From the NCBI GenBank assembly GCA_964346395.1, contig CAYFUT010000006.1:9646-73645 (forward strand): a DNA stretch of 64,000 bases, in the 5' to 3' direction. The position numbers and the translations under genes were made by a program. This document shows positions 24,947 to 33,695 of the stretch, piece after piece (positions within the stretch are counted from its first letter, which is position 1; the number at the start of each line of letters is the position of its first letter). Source of the DNA: CAYFUT01 sp964346395. GTDB lineage: Bacteria; Bacillota; Halanaerobiia; Halobacteroidales; Halobacteroidaceae. The notes beneath the pieces are model-generated. The model did not search any database and was not told the origin of the DNA. It saw only the letters and a program-made list of their open reading frames with translations.

Positions 24947-26359
24947 ATGAGCAGACAAAAACAGGATTATTTAAAGAAGATTCCAGCTGTTAATGAGCTT
25001 TTAGAGACTGATAAAGGAGAGAAATTAGTTAAGGAGCATACACATGATCTGGTGGTGGAAGGAATTAGAAAAGTGAATGATAGACTTAGAAATAAAATTT
25101 TAAATACAGATTTAAAGGAACTTGAAGAAGAAAAAAAAGTAGTTTCTGAGGTTGAAATTTTAAATCAAGTTAGTGATTATTTAGCTGAAAAAAGCAGCAA
25201 TAATTTAGTTTCAGCGATTAATGCTACCGGGGTTGTAGTACATACTAATTTAGGCCGATCCTTACTATCTGATGCAGCTCAAGATAAATTACAAGATTTA
25301 GCTGCAGGTTATTCCACACTTGAGATTGATCGTAAGACTGGCGAACGAGGTTCTCGGTATGAACTTGTAGAAGATCTGTTAACTGATTTAACCGGTGCAG
25401 AAGCGGGATTAGTAGTGAACAATAATGCTGCAGCTGTACTGTTGGTTTTAGCTGCTTTATGTAAAGATCAGGCAGCAGTTATTGCCCGGGGACAGTTGGT
25501 TGAGATCGGTGGTTCTTTTCGAATTCCAGAAGTTATGAAACAGAGTGGGGCTGAATTGATGGAGATTGGAACTACTAATCGAGTCCATTTATCTGATTAT
25601 AAGAATGCAATTAATGAGAATACAGGGATGTTATTAAAAGTGCATACCAGTAACTATAGAGTAGAAGGATTTAGCAAGGAGATTTCCCTATCTGAATTAG
25701 TTGAACTCGGTTCCGAAGCAGAAGTACCCGTAGTTGAGGATTTAGGAAGCGGAATTTTGGTTGATTTAACTCCTTGGGGTTTAAGTTATGAACCGACAGT
25801 TCAAGATTCTATTTCGGCTGGAGCTGATGTAGTAACTTTCAGCGGTGATAAACTTTTGGGGGGGCCTCAAGCTGGAATTATAGTGGGGAAAGAAAAATAT
25901 ATTGAACAGATGAAAAACCATCAGTTGAATAGAGCACTTCGGGTTGATAAATTTACTTTAGGCGCTCTTGAGGCTACTCTGCAAGAGTATAGAGATTTGG
26001 AACAGGCTAAAGAAGAAATACCTACGCTCAAGATGCTTAAAATTCAGCCAGATGAGTTGAAAGAAAAAGCAGAAAGATTGATTGATAAGCTGGAAAAAGT
26101 AGTTGATTCAGAAATTGAATTAAAGGTTAGAACTGATAGTTCCAAAGCAGGAGGGGGAGCTTTTCCTGTTGAAGAACTTTCTACTTATGTAGTTGAATTA
26201 ACTCCTAAAGAAATATCAGCAGAAAAATTAGCGGAAAATTTAAGGCTGAACAATCCGCCTATTTTCACTCGGATTACCGAAGGAACTGTTTTAATAGATG
26301 TCCGAACTTTACAGTCGGGAGATATATCTGATATAACAGCAGCGGTAGAAAAACTTTAA
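24947..26359 (+). CDS. selA: L-seryl-tRNA(Sec) selenium transferase
   Basis: A 470-residue PLP enzyme of the SelA family and typical length. The N-terminal tRNA(Sec)-binding helical domain is followed by INATGVVVHTNLGRSLLS. The PLP lysine is Lys302 in FSGDKLLGGPQAG. It converts Ser-tRNA(Sec) to Sec-tRNA(Sec) using selenophosphate from SelD, as a cytoplasmic decamer. It is followed after about 115 nt by selB and then selC, an intact Sec insertion cassette. Confidence 0.97.
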   Translation: MSRQKQDYLKKIPAVNELLETDKGEKLVKEHTHDLVVEGIRKVNDRLRNKILNTDLKELEEEKKVVSEVEILNQVSDYLAEKSSNNLVSAINATGVVVHTNLGRSLLSDAAQDKLQDLAAGYSTLEIDRKTGERGSRYELVEDLLTDLTGAEAGLVVNNNAAAVLLVLAALCKDQAAVIARGQLVEIGGSFRIPEVMKQSGAELMEIGTTNRVHLSDYKNAINENTGMLLKVHTSNYRVEGFSKEISLSELVELGSEAEVPVVEDLGSGILVDLTPWGLSYEPTVQDSISAGADVVTFSGDKLLGGPQAGIIVGKEKYIEQMKNHQLNRALRVDKFTLGALEATLQEYRDLEQAKEEIPTLKMLKIQPDELKEKAERLIDKLEKVVDSEIELKVRTDSSKAGGGAFPVEELSTYVVELTPKEISAEKLAENLRLNNPPIFTRITEGTVLIDVRTLQSGDISDITAAVEKL

Positions 26360-26474
26360 GCTATGAGTCGTGAGCAAGTGTTTTCTACAGAGAGTCTCGT
26401 AAGAAATTTGCAGGGGGGAGCTGTTAGTTTCTAAAATAAAGAGATAAATGAGGTTTAAAAAGGAGGTAAAATTT

Positions 26475-28388
26475 GTGGATAAAAATTTAATTATCGGTAC
26501 AGCTGGACATGTAGACCACGGAAAAACAACCTTAATAAAAGCCTTAACCGGACATGATACTGATAGATTGGATGAAGAGAAAGAACGAGGTGTTTCGATT
26601 GATTTAGGCTTTAGTTCTCTTAAGTTGACTGATGACCTCCAGGTTGGAATTATTGATGTTCCGGGCCATGAAAAATTTATAAAGAATATGTTAGCAGGAG
26701 CCGGTGGTGTTGATGTCGGCCTATTAGTAATAGCAGCTGATGAAGCAGTTATGCCGCAGACGAAAGAACATTTAGCTATTTTGGATTTGCTTGGAGTTGA
26801 GCGGGGCTTAATAGCAGTTACAAAAGCTGATCTGGTTGATGATGAATGGCTTGAACTGGTAGTAGAAGAGGTTAAAGAACAGGTCAGCGATACTTTTTTG
26901 GCTGAGGCTCCAGTGGTTACTGTTTCCGGGAAGACTGGAGAAGGGCTTGATAGATTAAAGCAGAAAATAGCAAAAGTAGCAGAGGAAGTTCCGAATAAAG
27001 ATAAAACTGGAAATGTTTATTTTCCTATTGATCGGGTTTTTACTTTATCCGGTCATGGAACTGTAGTGACTGGAACTTTAATTAAAGGAACAATTGAGAC
27101 AGGAGATCAACTGGAAATATTCCCTTCAAAGCTCGAAGCAAGAGTTAGAAGTCTTCAAGTCCACGGTTCAGAAGTAGAAACAGCTTATCCCGGTCAGCGG
27201 GTAGGAATTAATCTGGCTAATCTTGATACTGAAGATATTGATCGGGGAGATGTATTAGCAACAAAAAATAGTTTAACAAATACTGATTATTTGGATGCCA
27301 GATTAGATATGCTGGAAACAGCTCCGATGATTTTAAATCACGGCGATCGAATTCGACTCCATTTAGGTGCTAAGGAAGTTATCGGCCGCGTTTATATGCT
27401 TGATAATGAGGAATTGCTTCCCGGTGAATCAGGGCTGGTTCAGCTTAGATTGGAAGATACAATAGTAGCTAACTTTAAAGAAAAGTATGTGCTGCGGCAA
27501 TATTCACCGATGACTACAATTGGCGGCGGTGAGATTTTGGAACCAAATCCTGATTATCACCGCAAATTTGAAACGGAAGTTATTTCGGACTTGAAGATTA
27601 AAGAAAGTGGAACTTCTATTGAAAGAATAAAGCTTGCTTTAGAGTCAGTTGCTGAAGAACCGCTTACGATTGAAGATTTAGTGACGGAAACAAGTTTGGC
27701 CCGAGGACAGCTCTGCAATAAATTAGAGGATATGAAAAATAAAGGAGAAGTAATAGAGTTTGATACTGGGAAAAAGTCTAGGTGGCTGGCTAAAAGCAGC
27801 TATAATAAATTAAAAGAAGAAGCTTTAAAAGAGTTAAAAAAGTATCATGAAAATTACTACCTGCGATCTGGTTTAAATAAAGAAGAATTAAGGACAAAAC
27901 TTAGCATTGATTTAGCAGCTACTGAATATGATATACTGATAGAAGATTTAGAAGAAGCAGAGAAACTGGAAGTTGAATCAGCTAAAGTAAGTCTGGTTGA
28001 TTTTGAGATTGAATTAACTTCTAGGGAGCAAGAATTGAAACAGGAGATAATGGATCGGATGCTGGATGATGAATTTAGTCCGCCTGAGCGGGAAGAAATT
28101 ATATCTGATTATAGTGAGAAAGATTTAGCTTCTGAACTATTTGATTTATTGGTAGAAAGAGAAAAATTAATTAAAGCAGATGGGGATATATATTTCCATT
28201 CTGACGCTGTAGAAGAAGCAGCAGAAATGCTTGTTGATTATTTAGAAGAAAATGGGGATATTGAATTAGCTCAATTCCGAGATTTGTTGGGCAGTAGTCG
28301 GAAATATACTCTTGCACTGTTGAAATATTTTGATCGAACTGGGGTAACAGTGAGAAAAGGAGATAAAAGATTATTGGCTAATAGCTAG
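26475..28388 (+). CDS. selB: Selenocysteine-specific elongation factor
   Basis: About 637 residues. The GTPase domain has GHVDHGKTTL, DVPGHEKFIKNML and TKAD motifs. EF-Tu-like domains II/III follow to about residue 350, then winged-helix repeats in the C-terminal 270 residues that bind the SECIS hairpin. The start is taken as GTG at 26475, 8 nt after AAGGAGG, because the longer ATG frame at 26448 would translate through the ribosome site. It delivers Sec-tRNA(Sec) to UGA codons such as that in selD and, presumably, in the glycine reductase selenoproteins. Confidence 0.95.
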   Translation: MDKNLIIGTAGHVDHGKTTLIKALTGHDTDRLDEEKERGVSIDLGFSSLKLTDDLQVGIIDVPGHEKFIKNMLAGAGGVDVGLLVIAADEAVMPQTKEHLAILDLLGVERGLIAVTKADLVDDEWLELVVEEVKEQVSDTFLAEAPVVTVSGKTGEGLDRLKQKIAKVAEEVPNKDKTGNVYFPIDRVFTLSGHGTVVTGTLIKGTIETGDQLEIFPSKLEARVRSLQVHGSEVETAYPGQRVGINLANLDTEDIDRGDVLATKNSLTNTDYLDARLDMLETAPMILNHGDRIRLHLGAKEVIGRVYMLDNEELLPGESGLVQLRLEDTIVANFKEKYVLRQYSPMTTIGGGEILEPNPDYHRKFETEVISDLKIKESGTSIERIKLALESVAEEPLTIEDLVTETSLARGQLCNKLEDMKNKGEVIEFDTGKKSRWLAKSSYNKLKEEALKELKKYHENYYLRSGLNKEELRTKLSIDLAATEYDILIEDLEEAEKLEVESAKVSLVDFEIELTSREQELKQEIMDRMLDDEFSPPEREEIISDYSEKDLASELFDLLVEREKLIKADGDIYFHSDAVEEAAEMLVDYLEENGDIELAQFRDLLGSSRKYTLALLKYFDRTGVTVRKGDKRLLANS

Positions 28389-28414
28389 TACAAGTGGATT
28401 TTTAAAAATTTTTC

Positions 28415-28443
28415 TTTACAAATAAAAAAAATTATACTATAAT
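28415..28443 (+). promoter_or_regulatory. Promoter of selC
   Basis: TTTACA, a 17-nt spacer, TATAAT, ending 40 nt before the tRNA. It lies in the selB-selC gap, so the tRNA has its own near-consensus promoter. Confidence 0.8.
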
Positions 28444-28483
28444 TCTACTTGTTGAGCGAAAAAGTATAAGGTTTTTAACAAAT

Positions 28484-28582
28484 GGGAATGGCTGTATCCA
28501 TGGTGGATACCCCGGACTTCAAATCCGGTGGCAGACAGGCTATCCTGTCTGTGGTGGGTTCGATTCCCACACATTCCCGCCA
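28484..28582 (+). tRNA. selC: tRNA-Sec (anticodon TCA)
   Basis: A 99-nt tRNA including an encoded GCCA end. The long acceptor stem (GGGAATG with CATTCCC), the anticodon stem CCGGA/TCCGG with TCA at 28519-28521, a long variable arm (GCAGACAGG / CCTGTCTGT) and the GGTTCGATTC T-loop are all visible. These features are diagnostic for bacterial tRNA(Sec). It lies downstream of selA and selB. Confidence 0.97.
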
Positions 28583-28606
28583 ATTAATATCTGTAGAATA
28601 ATCTAA

Positions 28607-28630
28607 CCGCCTTTAGTAGGCGGATTTTTT
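28607..28630 (+). terminator. Terminator of selC
   Basis: CCGCC/GGCGG stem with a 7-nt loop, followed by ATTTTTT. Confidence 0.85.
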
Positions 28631-28786
28631 ATTATCTGATAATTTTATTTTTTGTTAAGTTTTTAGTAAAAAGCTTACTGCGACAAGCAGGATAAATTAT
28701 AGTGGTTAAGGAAATAATGAAGTGAAGAGGATTAAAATAAGTGTAAAAATTATTAATTTTAATTGTTTAGGTGGTGGTAAATAGTG

Positions 28787-30235
28787 ATGCGAAAAAAAGT
28801 GATAGTTAGTTTGCTGGTGGCAGGTTTGTTATTAGGAATTGCCGCCTGTTCTGGTGGGGGAGCAGGCAGTGATCCAGATGATAGTTCTACTGATCCGGGG
28901 AAAGAATTAAAAATTAAAATTGTAGGCTGCGGACAGGTGTTGCGAGAACCTAATCAAAAGCGGTATGAAAAAGGGAAGAAGGTAAGCATTACGGCTAAAC
29001 CAGAAGCAGATTTCAAAAAATGGACGGGCGGTGTAGAAAGTGAAGCGGCTCAGGAATCAATTATAATGGACAGCGATTATCAACTAGTGGCTAATTTTTA
29101 TTCTAAGTTTATCCTTAAGACTGAAAATAAATTATATACGATTAATGATAATGGCAGTAATTTAACTGAAGTGTTAGAGTTAGCTCCCCAATTACAAATT
29201 AAGGAATTATATTATTTAGCTGAAGCTAGCAAATTAGTTTTTATAGGGGAAGAGACTAAAATTGAGCAAAAATCAGGAACAAAGGTGGCTGACCAAGAAA
29301 TTTATACACTTGATATTTATAATCAAGTAAAAAAGCAGATTACTAATACTAAACCCAACTTCCAATTAGTTGGCGGCGACTGGAATCTTAATCGGCGCCA
29401 AGCATTAGTGATAGAAGAGAAGGCTGATGACTCTGCTGCGGAGATTTACAGATTGGGGATTGTTAATAATAATCGGGTAAAATTAACAGATAATAATCGA
29501 TTAGAAGCTGAAGCAGTCTGGGGTCCAGATGGGGAACAGATTGCGTTTACTGCGGTGCCCTCCGATGAAGAGTATGCTTCTAATCCAGTTCAGGGAGGAG
29601 ATTTAGATTTATATTTAATGACTGCCCAAGGGAAAGAAGAAAAAAGAATAGTAGATATAGAAGATGCCCATATTAAGAATATAGCTTGGCTGCGGGGAGG
29701 AAGAATTTTATTTACAGCTAAAAATTCAGAAGTTAATCAGAGATATTTAGTGGATGCTGAAGGGAATAAGAAAGTTAAGTTAGAGGAGTATTTAGATTTA
29801 AGTCGGCCTATTCAGAAAGTCAATGCGTTTCCCCAACGAGATAAACTGATTTTATCTACTAAAACTCAGCAAGAGGAAAAAACTACTTATTATTTAGCTG
29901 ATATACCAGGAGGGCGGACGGTAGAAGTAAAAACTAATTTTGCCAGTCAGCCTACTTTTCGGTGGGGAGCAAATGAAGAGTATCTGCTAGCAGAAGTAAA
30001 GCAAGAACAAGAGGAGAAGCAAATCTATCTGCTGGAAGCAAGTAGTGGTGAGGTAAAGCAAGTAGTTACTGGTCATCATGCAGTCTGGGTGGAGAACGGA
30101 GAAGAATTTATTTTCTGTACTATTGACCAGGAACAGGCGCAGGAAGAACTTCATAAATATAATTTAAAAACTAAGCAGATTAGTGAAATAAATAAAAAAT
30201 TTAAATCCATTGCTAATTTAGAATTAATAAAATGA
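28787..30235 (+). CDS. Lipoprotein with InlB-type repeat and TolB-like propeller
   Basis: About 482 residues. The signal sequence ends in a lipobox (GIAAC, Cys21), followed by a Gly/Ser/Asp linker. Residues about 45-105 match a divergent InlB B-repeat (KKVSITAKPEADFKKWTGGVES). From about residue 110 there are repeated beta-propeller-like segments of the TolB/WD40 style (for example AEAVWGPDGEQIAFTA). It is probably an envelope-anchored surface or periplasmic protein. No enzymatic motif is seen. It is the only protein in this region without a link to selenium or glycerol. Confidence 0.75.
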   Translation: MRKKVIVSLLVAGLLLGIAACSGGGAGSDPDDSSTDPGKELKIKIVGCGQVLREPNQKRYEKGKKVSITAKPEADFKKWTGGVESEAAQESIIMDSDYQLVANFYSKFILKTENKLYTINDNGSNLTEVLELAPQLQIKELYYLAEASKLVFIGEETKIEQKSGTKVADQEIYTLDIYNQVKKQITNTKPNFQLVGGDWNLNRRQALVIEEKADDSAAEIYRLGIVNNNRVKLTDNNRLEAEAVWGPDGEQIAFTAVPSDEEYASNPVQGGDLDLYLMTAQGKEEKRIVDIEDAHIKNIAWLRGGRILFTAKNSEVNQRYLVDAEGNKKVKLEEYLDLSRPIQKVNAFPQRDKLILSTKTQQEEKTTYYLADIPGGRTVEVKTNFASQPTFRWGANEEYLLAEVKQEQEEKQIYLLEASSGEVKQVVTGHHAVWVENGEEFIFCTIDQEQAQEELHKYNLKTKQISEINKKFKSIANLELIK

Positions 30236-30376
30236 TAAAGTATTGTATAATTAGTAAATATTAAATCAGTTTATAGGCAGGAATTTAATTGTCATTTGTT
30301 TAATTATATAAATAAATGAATTTAAGGATAGTAAACCGATTATAAATTATAATAAATCAATAAGGTTGTGATTTAG

Positions 30377-30949
30377 ATGTATATTGAATATTTATTAAAA
30401 AAGAAGCCGATAATTGGAGCTATAAAACAAATTGAAGATTTGGAACAAGTTCCCCAGGAAAAAATAGCTGTTTTGTTTGTATTGCGGAGTAAATTATCTA
30501 ACTTAGATAAAATAGTAGAAAAAGCCGAAGAACTTGATGTTTTATTTTTTCTTCATATGGATATGGTCAAGGGGATTGGAAATGATAAAGAAGCAATTAG
30601 ATATTTAGCTGAAATGGGGGTTGATGGGATAGTTACTACTAAGAGTTATCTTATTAAAGCAGCTAAAAAAGAAAACTTAATTGCCATTCAGCGGTTATTT
30701 CTCCTTGATTCAGAATCGCTGCGAACAGGGGTTAATATCATTAATAATACAAAACCTGATTTGATTGAAGTATTACCTGGCTTAGTAGTTCCGGATATGA
30801 TTGATACTTTAAGAGAAAAAATAGAAATTCCAATTATTGCTGGCGGTTTAATCAGAAACCAAGCTCAGGCAGAAGAAATATTAGCTGAAGATGTAGTAGG
30901 TCTTTCAACAAGTGATAAGGGGTTATGGCAGCTAGATTTTACTAATTAA
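30377..30949 (+). CDS. glpP: Glycerol-3-phosphate-responsive antiterminator
   Basis: 190 residues, the same length as Bacillus GlpP. The conserved FFLHMDMVKGIGNDKEAI, GVDGIVTTKSYLIKAAKK, AIQRLFLLDSESL and DLIEVLPGLVVPD motifs are all present. GlpP binds glycerol 3-phosphate and an mRNA leader, preventing premature termination. The hairpins at 31067-31155, 33230-33319 and 33444-33515, and perhaps 36800-36882, are likely targets. Confidence 0.93.
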   Translation: MYIEYLLKKKPIIGAIKQIEDLEQVPQEKIAVLFVLRSKLSNLDKIVEKAEELDVLFFLHMDMVKGIGNDKEAIRYLAEMGVDGIVTTKSYLIKAAKKENLIAIQRLFLLDSESLRTGVNIINNTKPDLIEVLPGLVVPDMIDTLREKIEIPIIAGGLIRNQAQAEEILAEDVVGLSTSDKGLWQLDFTN

Positions 30950-30971
30950 TTGCAAAAAATCATTTTCTATG

Positions 30972-31000
30972 TTGAAAATTTTTGTTTAATTTGTTACTAT
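30972..31000 (+). promoter_or_regulatory. Promoter of the first dha leader
   Basis: TTGAAA, 17 nt, TACTAT. The dhaK copy 2 leader has the same arrangement (TTGCTT, 17 nt, TACTAT, both preceded by GT/TGT), which indicates common descent of the two control regions. A TATAAT immediately follows at 31001 as an alternative -10. Confidence 0.6.
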
Positions 31001-31041
31001 TATAATGCAGACAATGAAGAAAAGCGAATATATAATATTAT

Positions 31042-31157
31042 TAGTAGGGTAAAAACTAAAGAGAATCCCTGCTTAATTTTTGGTAGCAGATAAGGTTGAT
31101 TCAGAAAGACCTTAGTAGGGAAAATCTAGCTACTAAAAATTGGGCAGGGGTTTTTGT
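31042..31157 (+). promoter_or_regulatory. Structured leader with terminator, upstream of dhaK copy 1 (type A)
   Basis: It begins with GTAGGGTAAAAACTAAAGAG and CCCTGCTTAA, shared with the second dha leader. A 21-bp stem (31067-31087 with 31129-31149, with G-U pairs) encloses inner stems AGAT/ATCT and AAGGT/ACCTT, and is followed by GTTTTT. It fits a premature terminator opened by GlpP or by ligand. The shared sequence upstream of the stem is the probable recognition element. Confidence 0.7.
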
Positions 31158-31370
31158 TTGAATTAATTCTATAAAGGCTTCATAACTTCCATAATCATTC
31201 CTATAAGTTTTACTAGCACTCCTATAAGTTTTTAATAAGCTTACCATATAACTTAATTTTATAATTTCTATATTTATAATCTTAATCTTTATAATTAATT
31301 TTCAGCTAGATTTAGATAGTGGTTGATGATAATAGAAGGGATGTATATCTGTAACTTTTTTAGCAGATAA

Positions 31371-31406
31371 TGTGAGAATATTAATAGTACTATTAATATT
31401 CTCACA
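31371..31406. promoter_or_regulatory. Perfect 36-bp palindrome just upstream of dhaK copy 1
   Basis: Half-site TGTGAGAATATTAATAGT is followed with no spacer by its exact reverse complement. It ends 9 nt before AAAAAAAGGAG. There is no T-run, so it is not a terminator; a repressor operator or a hairpin near the ribosome site are both possible. The upstream 31158-31370 is AT-rich with two near-identical CCTATAAGTTTT copies and no gene. Confidence 0.65.
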
Positions 31407-31430
31407 ATTTAAAAAAAGGAGTGTTAAATT

Positions 31431-32423
31431 ATGAAAAAAAAGTTAATTAATGATCCTGCCCAAGCAGTAGAAGAAATGCTAGAAGGAATTGAAGCTTCTG
31501 ACTTAGATCGATTTAAAAAACTAGAGGGTTGGAATGTTATTACCAGACGGAGTGCTCCGGAAGAAAAAGTTGCCTTAGTAAGCGGCGGCGGAAGCGGCCA
31601 CGAACCAACACATGCTGGGTATGTAGGTGAAGGGATGCTGGATGCTGCAGTTTCAGGTGATGTTTTCACCTCTCCAACTCCTGATACAGTATATGAAGCT
31701 ATTAAAGCAGTAGATGGTGGCGAGGGAGTATTTTTGGTAATTAAAAACTACAGCGGCGATGTAATGAATTTTGAGATGGCTGAAGATATGGCGGCAGCGG
31801 ATGGAATTGAGACTGAACATGTAGTTGTTAATGATGATGTAGCAGTAGAAGATAGTTTGTATACTGAAGGCCGAAGAGGCGTCGGCGGAACCATTTTTGT
31901 TCATAAAGCTGCTGGTGCTTTAGCAGAACAGGGAGCAGACTTAGAAGAAATAAAGCGGGTAGCTGAAAAAGTGGTTGATAATGTTCGGTCTAAAGGGATG
32001 GCGCTTTATCCCTGTCGAGTTCCTTCAGCAGATGAATCGACTTTTGAGTTGGAAGAAGACGAAATGGAATTAGGAATAGGTATCCACGGAGAACCTGGTA
32101 CTGAGCGAACTAAGGTTAAATCAGCTGATGAGATTGTAGATAATCTGGTAAATAGTGTAGTAGAAGACCTACCGTTTGAAGCTGATGATGAAGTAGCAGC
32201 AATAGTTAACGGCATGGGTGGAACACCGCTGATGGAGTTATATATTGCTAACCGTAGAGTTCATCAATTATTGGGTGAAAAGAATATTGATATTTATAAA
32301 ACTTTTGTGGGTGACTATATGACTTCCTTAGAGATGGCCGGCATGTCTGTTACTTTATTAAAATTAGATGATGAACTAAAAGAATTATTAGATGCTCCAA
32401 CAGAAGTTGAATTATTAAAATAA
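31431..32423 (+). CDS. dhaK: Dihydroxyacetone kinase subunit DhaK (copy 1)
   Basis: A 330-residue substrate-binding subunit of PTS-dependent dihydroxyacetone kinase. Key motifs are SGGGSGHEPTHAGYVG, VIKNYSGDVMNF, DDVAVEDS and GIGIHGEPGTER, whose His forms a hemiaminal with dihydroxyacetone. It pairs with the dhaL gene 36 nt downstream. The phosphate comes from DhaM via DhaL. It is very close in sequence to copy 2 at 33696. Confidence 0.95.
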   Translation: MKKKLINDPAQAVEEMLEGIEASDLDRFKKLEGWNVITRRSAPEEKVALVSGGGSGHEPTHAGYVGEGMLDAAVSGDVFTSPTPDTVYEAIKAVDGGEGVFLVIKNYSGDVMNFEMAEDMAAADGIETEHVVVNDDVAVEDSLYTEGRRGVGGTIFVHKAAGALAEQGADLEEIKRVAEKVVDNVRSKGMALYPCRVPSADESTFELEEDEMELGIGIHGEPGTERTKVKSADEIVDNLVNSVVEDLPFEADDEVAAIVNGMGGTPLMELYIANRRVHQLLGEKNIDIYKTFVGDYMTSLEMAGMSVTLLKLDDELKELLDAPTEVELLK

Positions 32424-32459
32424 ACAGCGAAAACAAAAGGAAAAAAGGGGGGGCAAAAT

Positions 32460-33074
32460 TTGGACAAATTAGAAGAAACATTTAAAGAAGTAAGTAAAAA
32501 AATTATTGAAAGTAAAAAGTATTTAACAGAGTTAGATTCAGCAATTGGAGACGGCGACCATGGGATTAATATGGCGCGGGGATTTAAAGAAGTAAAAAAA
32601 GAATTAGAAGAAAACGAATTTGAAAGTAGTAGTAATTTATTAAAGAAAATTTCGATGAGGTTAATTTCTCAAGTCGGTGGTGCTTCGGGTCCTCTGTATG
32701 GTACTGCTTTTTTAAAAGCTAGTCAGACAGTGGAAGAAGAATTATCCTTAGAAAATATGGTAGAAGTTGGAAAAGCAGTAATTGATGGAATACAGCAGCG
32801 GGGTAGTGCTGAATTAGAAGATAAAACTATGTTGGATGCTATTATTCCGGCTGTCAACAGCCTTGAAGAAAGTTATGAAGCGGGAGAAAATTTAGAAACT
32901 GCCCTGAAGAAATGCCAGCAGGCAGCTGAACAGGGAATGAAAAATACTATCCCCTTGGTAGCTAAAAAAGGACGAGCCAGTTATTTAGGAGATAGAAGTA
33001 AAGGCCATCAAGATCCGGGAGCTACTTCTAGTTATATTATAATTAAAACTATGATTGAGAAATTCCTACAGTAG
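32460..33074 (+). CDS. dhaL: Dihydroxyacetone kinase subunit DhaL (copy 1)
   Basis: A 204-residue ADP-binding subunit. LDSAIGDGDHGINMARGF holds the Asp residues that bind Mg-ADP, and QVGGASGPLYGTAFLKAS and KGRASYLGDRSKGHQDPGATSS are family signatures. ADP stays bound as a coenzyme and is rephosphorylated by DhaM. It starts with TTG after a G-rich ribosome site (AAAAAAGGGGGGG). The end is followed by a new promoter and leader rather than by dhaM. Confidence 0.93.
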   Translation: MDKLEETFKEVSKKIIESKKYLTELDSAIGDGDHGINMARGFKEVKKELEENEFESSSNLLKKISMRLISQVGGASGPLYGTAFLKASQTVEEELSLENMVEVGKAVIDGIQQRGSAELEDKTMLDAIIPAVNSLEESYEAGENLETALKKCQQAAEQGMKNTIPLVAKKGRASYLGDRSKGHQDPGATSSYIIIKTMIEKFLQ

Positions 33075-33148
33075 ATATGAATTAATCAAAGCAAGGAATA
33101 GTTTAAAGTATGAGTTCAGGGAAAAAGTAATAAAATCTTGAAAAATAC

Positions 33149-33177
33149 TTGCTTTCTATAAAGAGATGTGTTACTAT
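33149..33177 (+). promoter_or_regulatory. Promoter of the second dha operon
   Basis: TTGCTT, 17 nt, TACTAT, aligned with the promoter at 30972. The downstream AGAAAAG(C/T)(A/G)AATAT is also shared by the two loci. Confidence 0.6.
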
Positions 33178-33206
33178 ATAAATAGTTGAGAAAAGTAAAT
33201 ATTTAA

Positions 33207-33319
33207 CCGTAGGGTAGAAATCAAGAGAACCCCTGCTTAATCTTAAATAGGCGTAATCCTATGGGCTGCGTTCTATGTATGTCCTAGTGGTGGATGTTAA
33301 GATTAAGCAGGGGTTTTTT
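33207..33319 (+). promoter_or_regulatory. Structured leader with terminator, upstream of dhaK copy 2 (type A)
   Basis: It starts GTAGGGTAGAAATCAAGAG and CCCCTGCTTAA, paralogous to the element at 31042. A perfect 16-bp stem (33230-33245 with 33298-33313) is followed by TTTTTT. The 52-nt loop contains TAGG/CCTA hairpins different in sequence from those of the first leader, so only the outer stem and the 5' box are conserved. Confidence 0.72.
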
Positions 33320-33443
33320 GCGTCAAGTTATGAATGAATAATTTTTCCTAATATAACTAAAAAAATAAGTTGACTTTAAGAAAATAACAGTATAATATAT
33401 AAATAATATAAAAGCAAAAGTTACTATAAGATTATAAGATTAT

Positions 33444-33515
33444 AAGGACTTCCTTGTTTATAAGCAGTTGATTGTAGTTTAGCTGTAATCTTTACCAAAA
33501 GGGAGTCCTTTTTTT
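33444..33515 (+). promoter_or_regulatory. Second attenuator-like terminator before dhaK copy 2 (type B)
   Basis: A 12-bp stem (33444-33455 with 33499-33510) with a 43-nt loop, followed by a T-run. The stem edges, GGACTTCCTTGTTTATAAG and AAAAGGGAGTCC, resemble those upstream of glpK (36800-36882). Transcripts from 33149 would meet two terminators in series before dhaK. The remaining 33516-33690 holds no gene. Confidence 0.65.
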
Positions 33516-33695
33516 AGTTTGTTAAAAATAAAAATTATCTAAATTGTATCTTTATTCTGAAAATTAACCATTTATTCTAGCTAACTGCCTAAAAAGATAT
33601 CCCTCAATAATTTTAGCAATTGAGTTAATGTAATTGGAGGAAAGTCAAGCATAAAGTTAGGCATGTAGTACAAATATAAAAGGAGGGATTCAAAG

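Noticed and set aside
26448..26474. Longer N-terminus for SelB (MRFKKEVKF)
   Set aside because: These codons cover the AAGGAGG ribosome site; the GTG at 26475 places the GTPase domain at the usual position.
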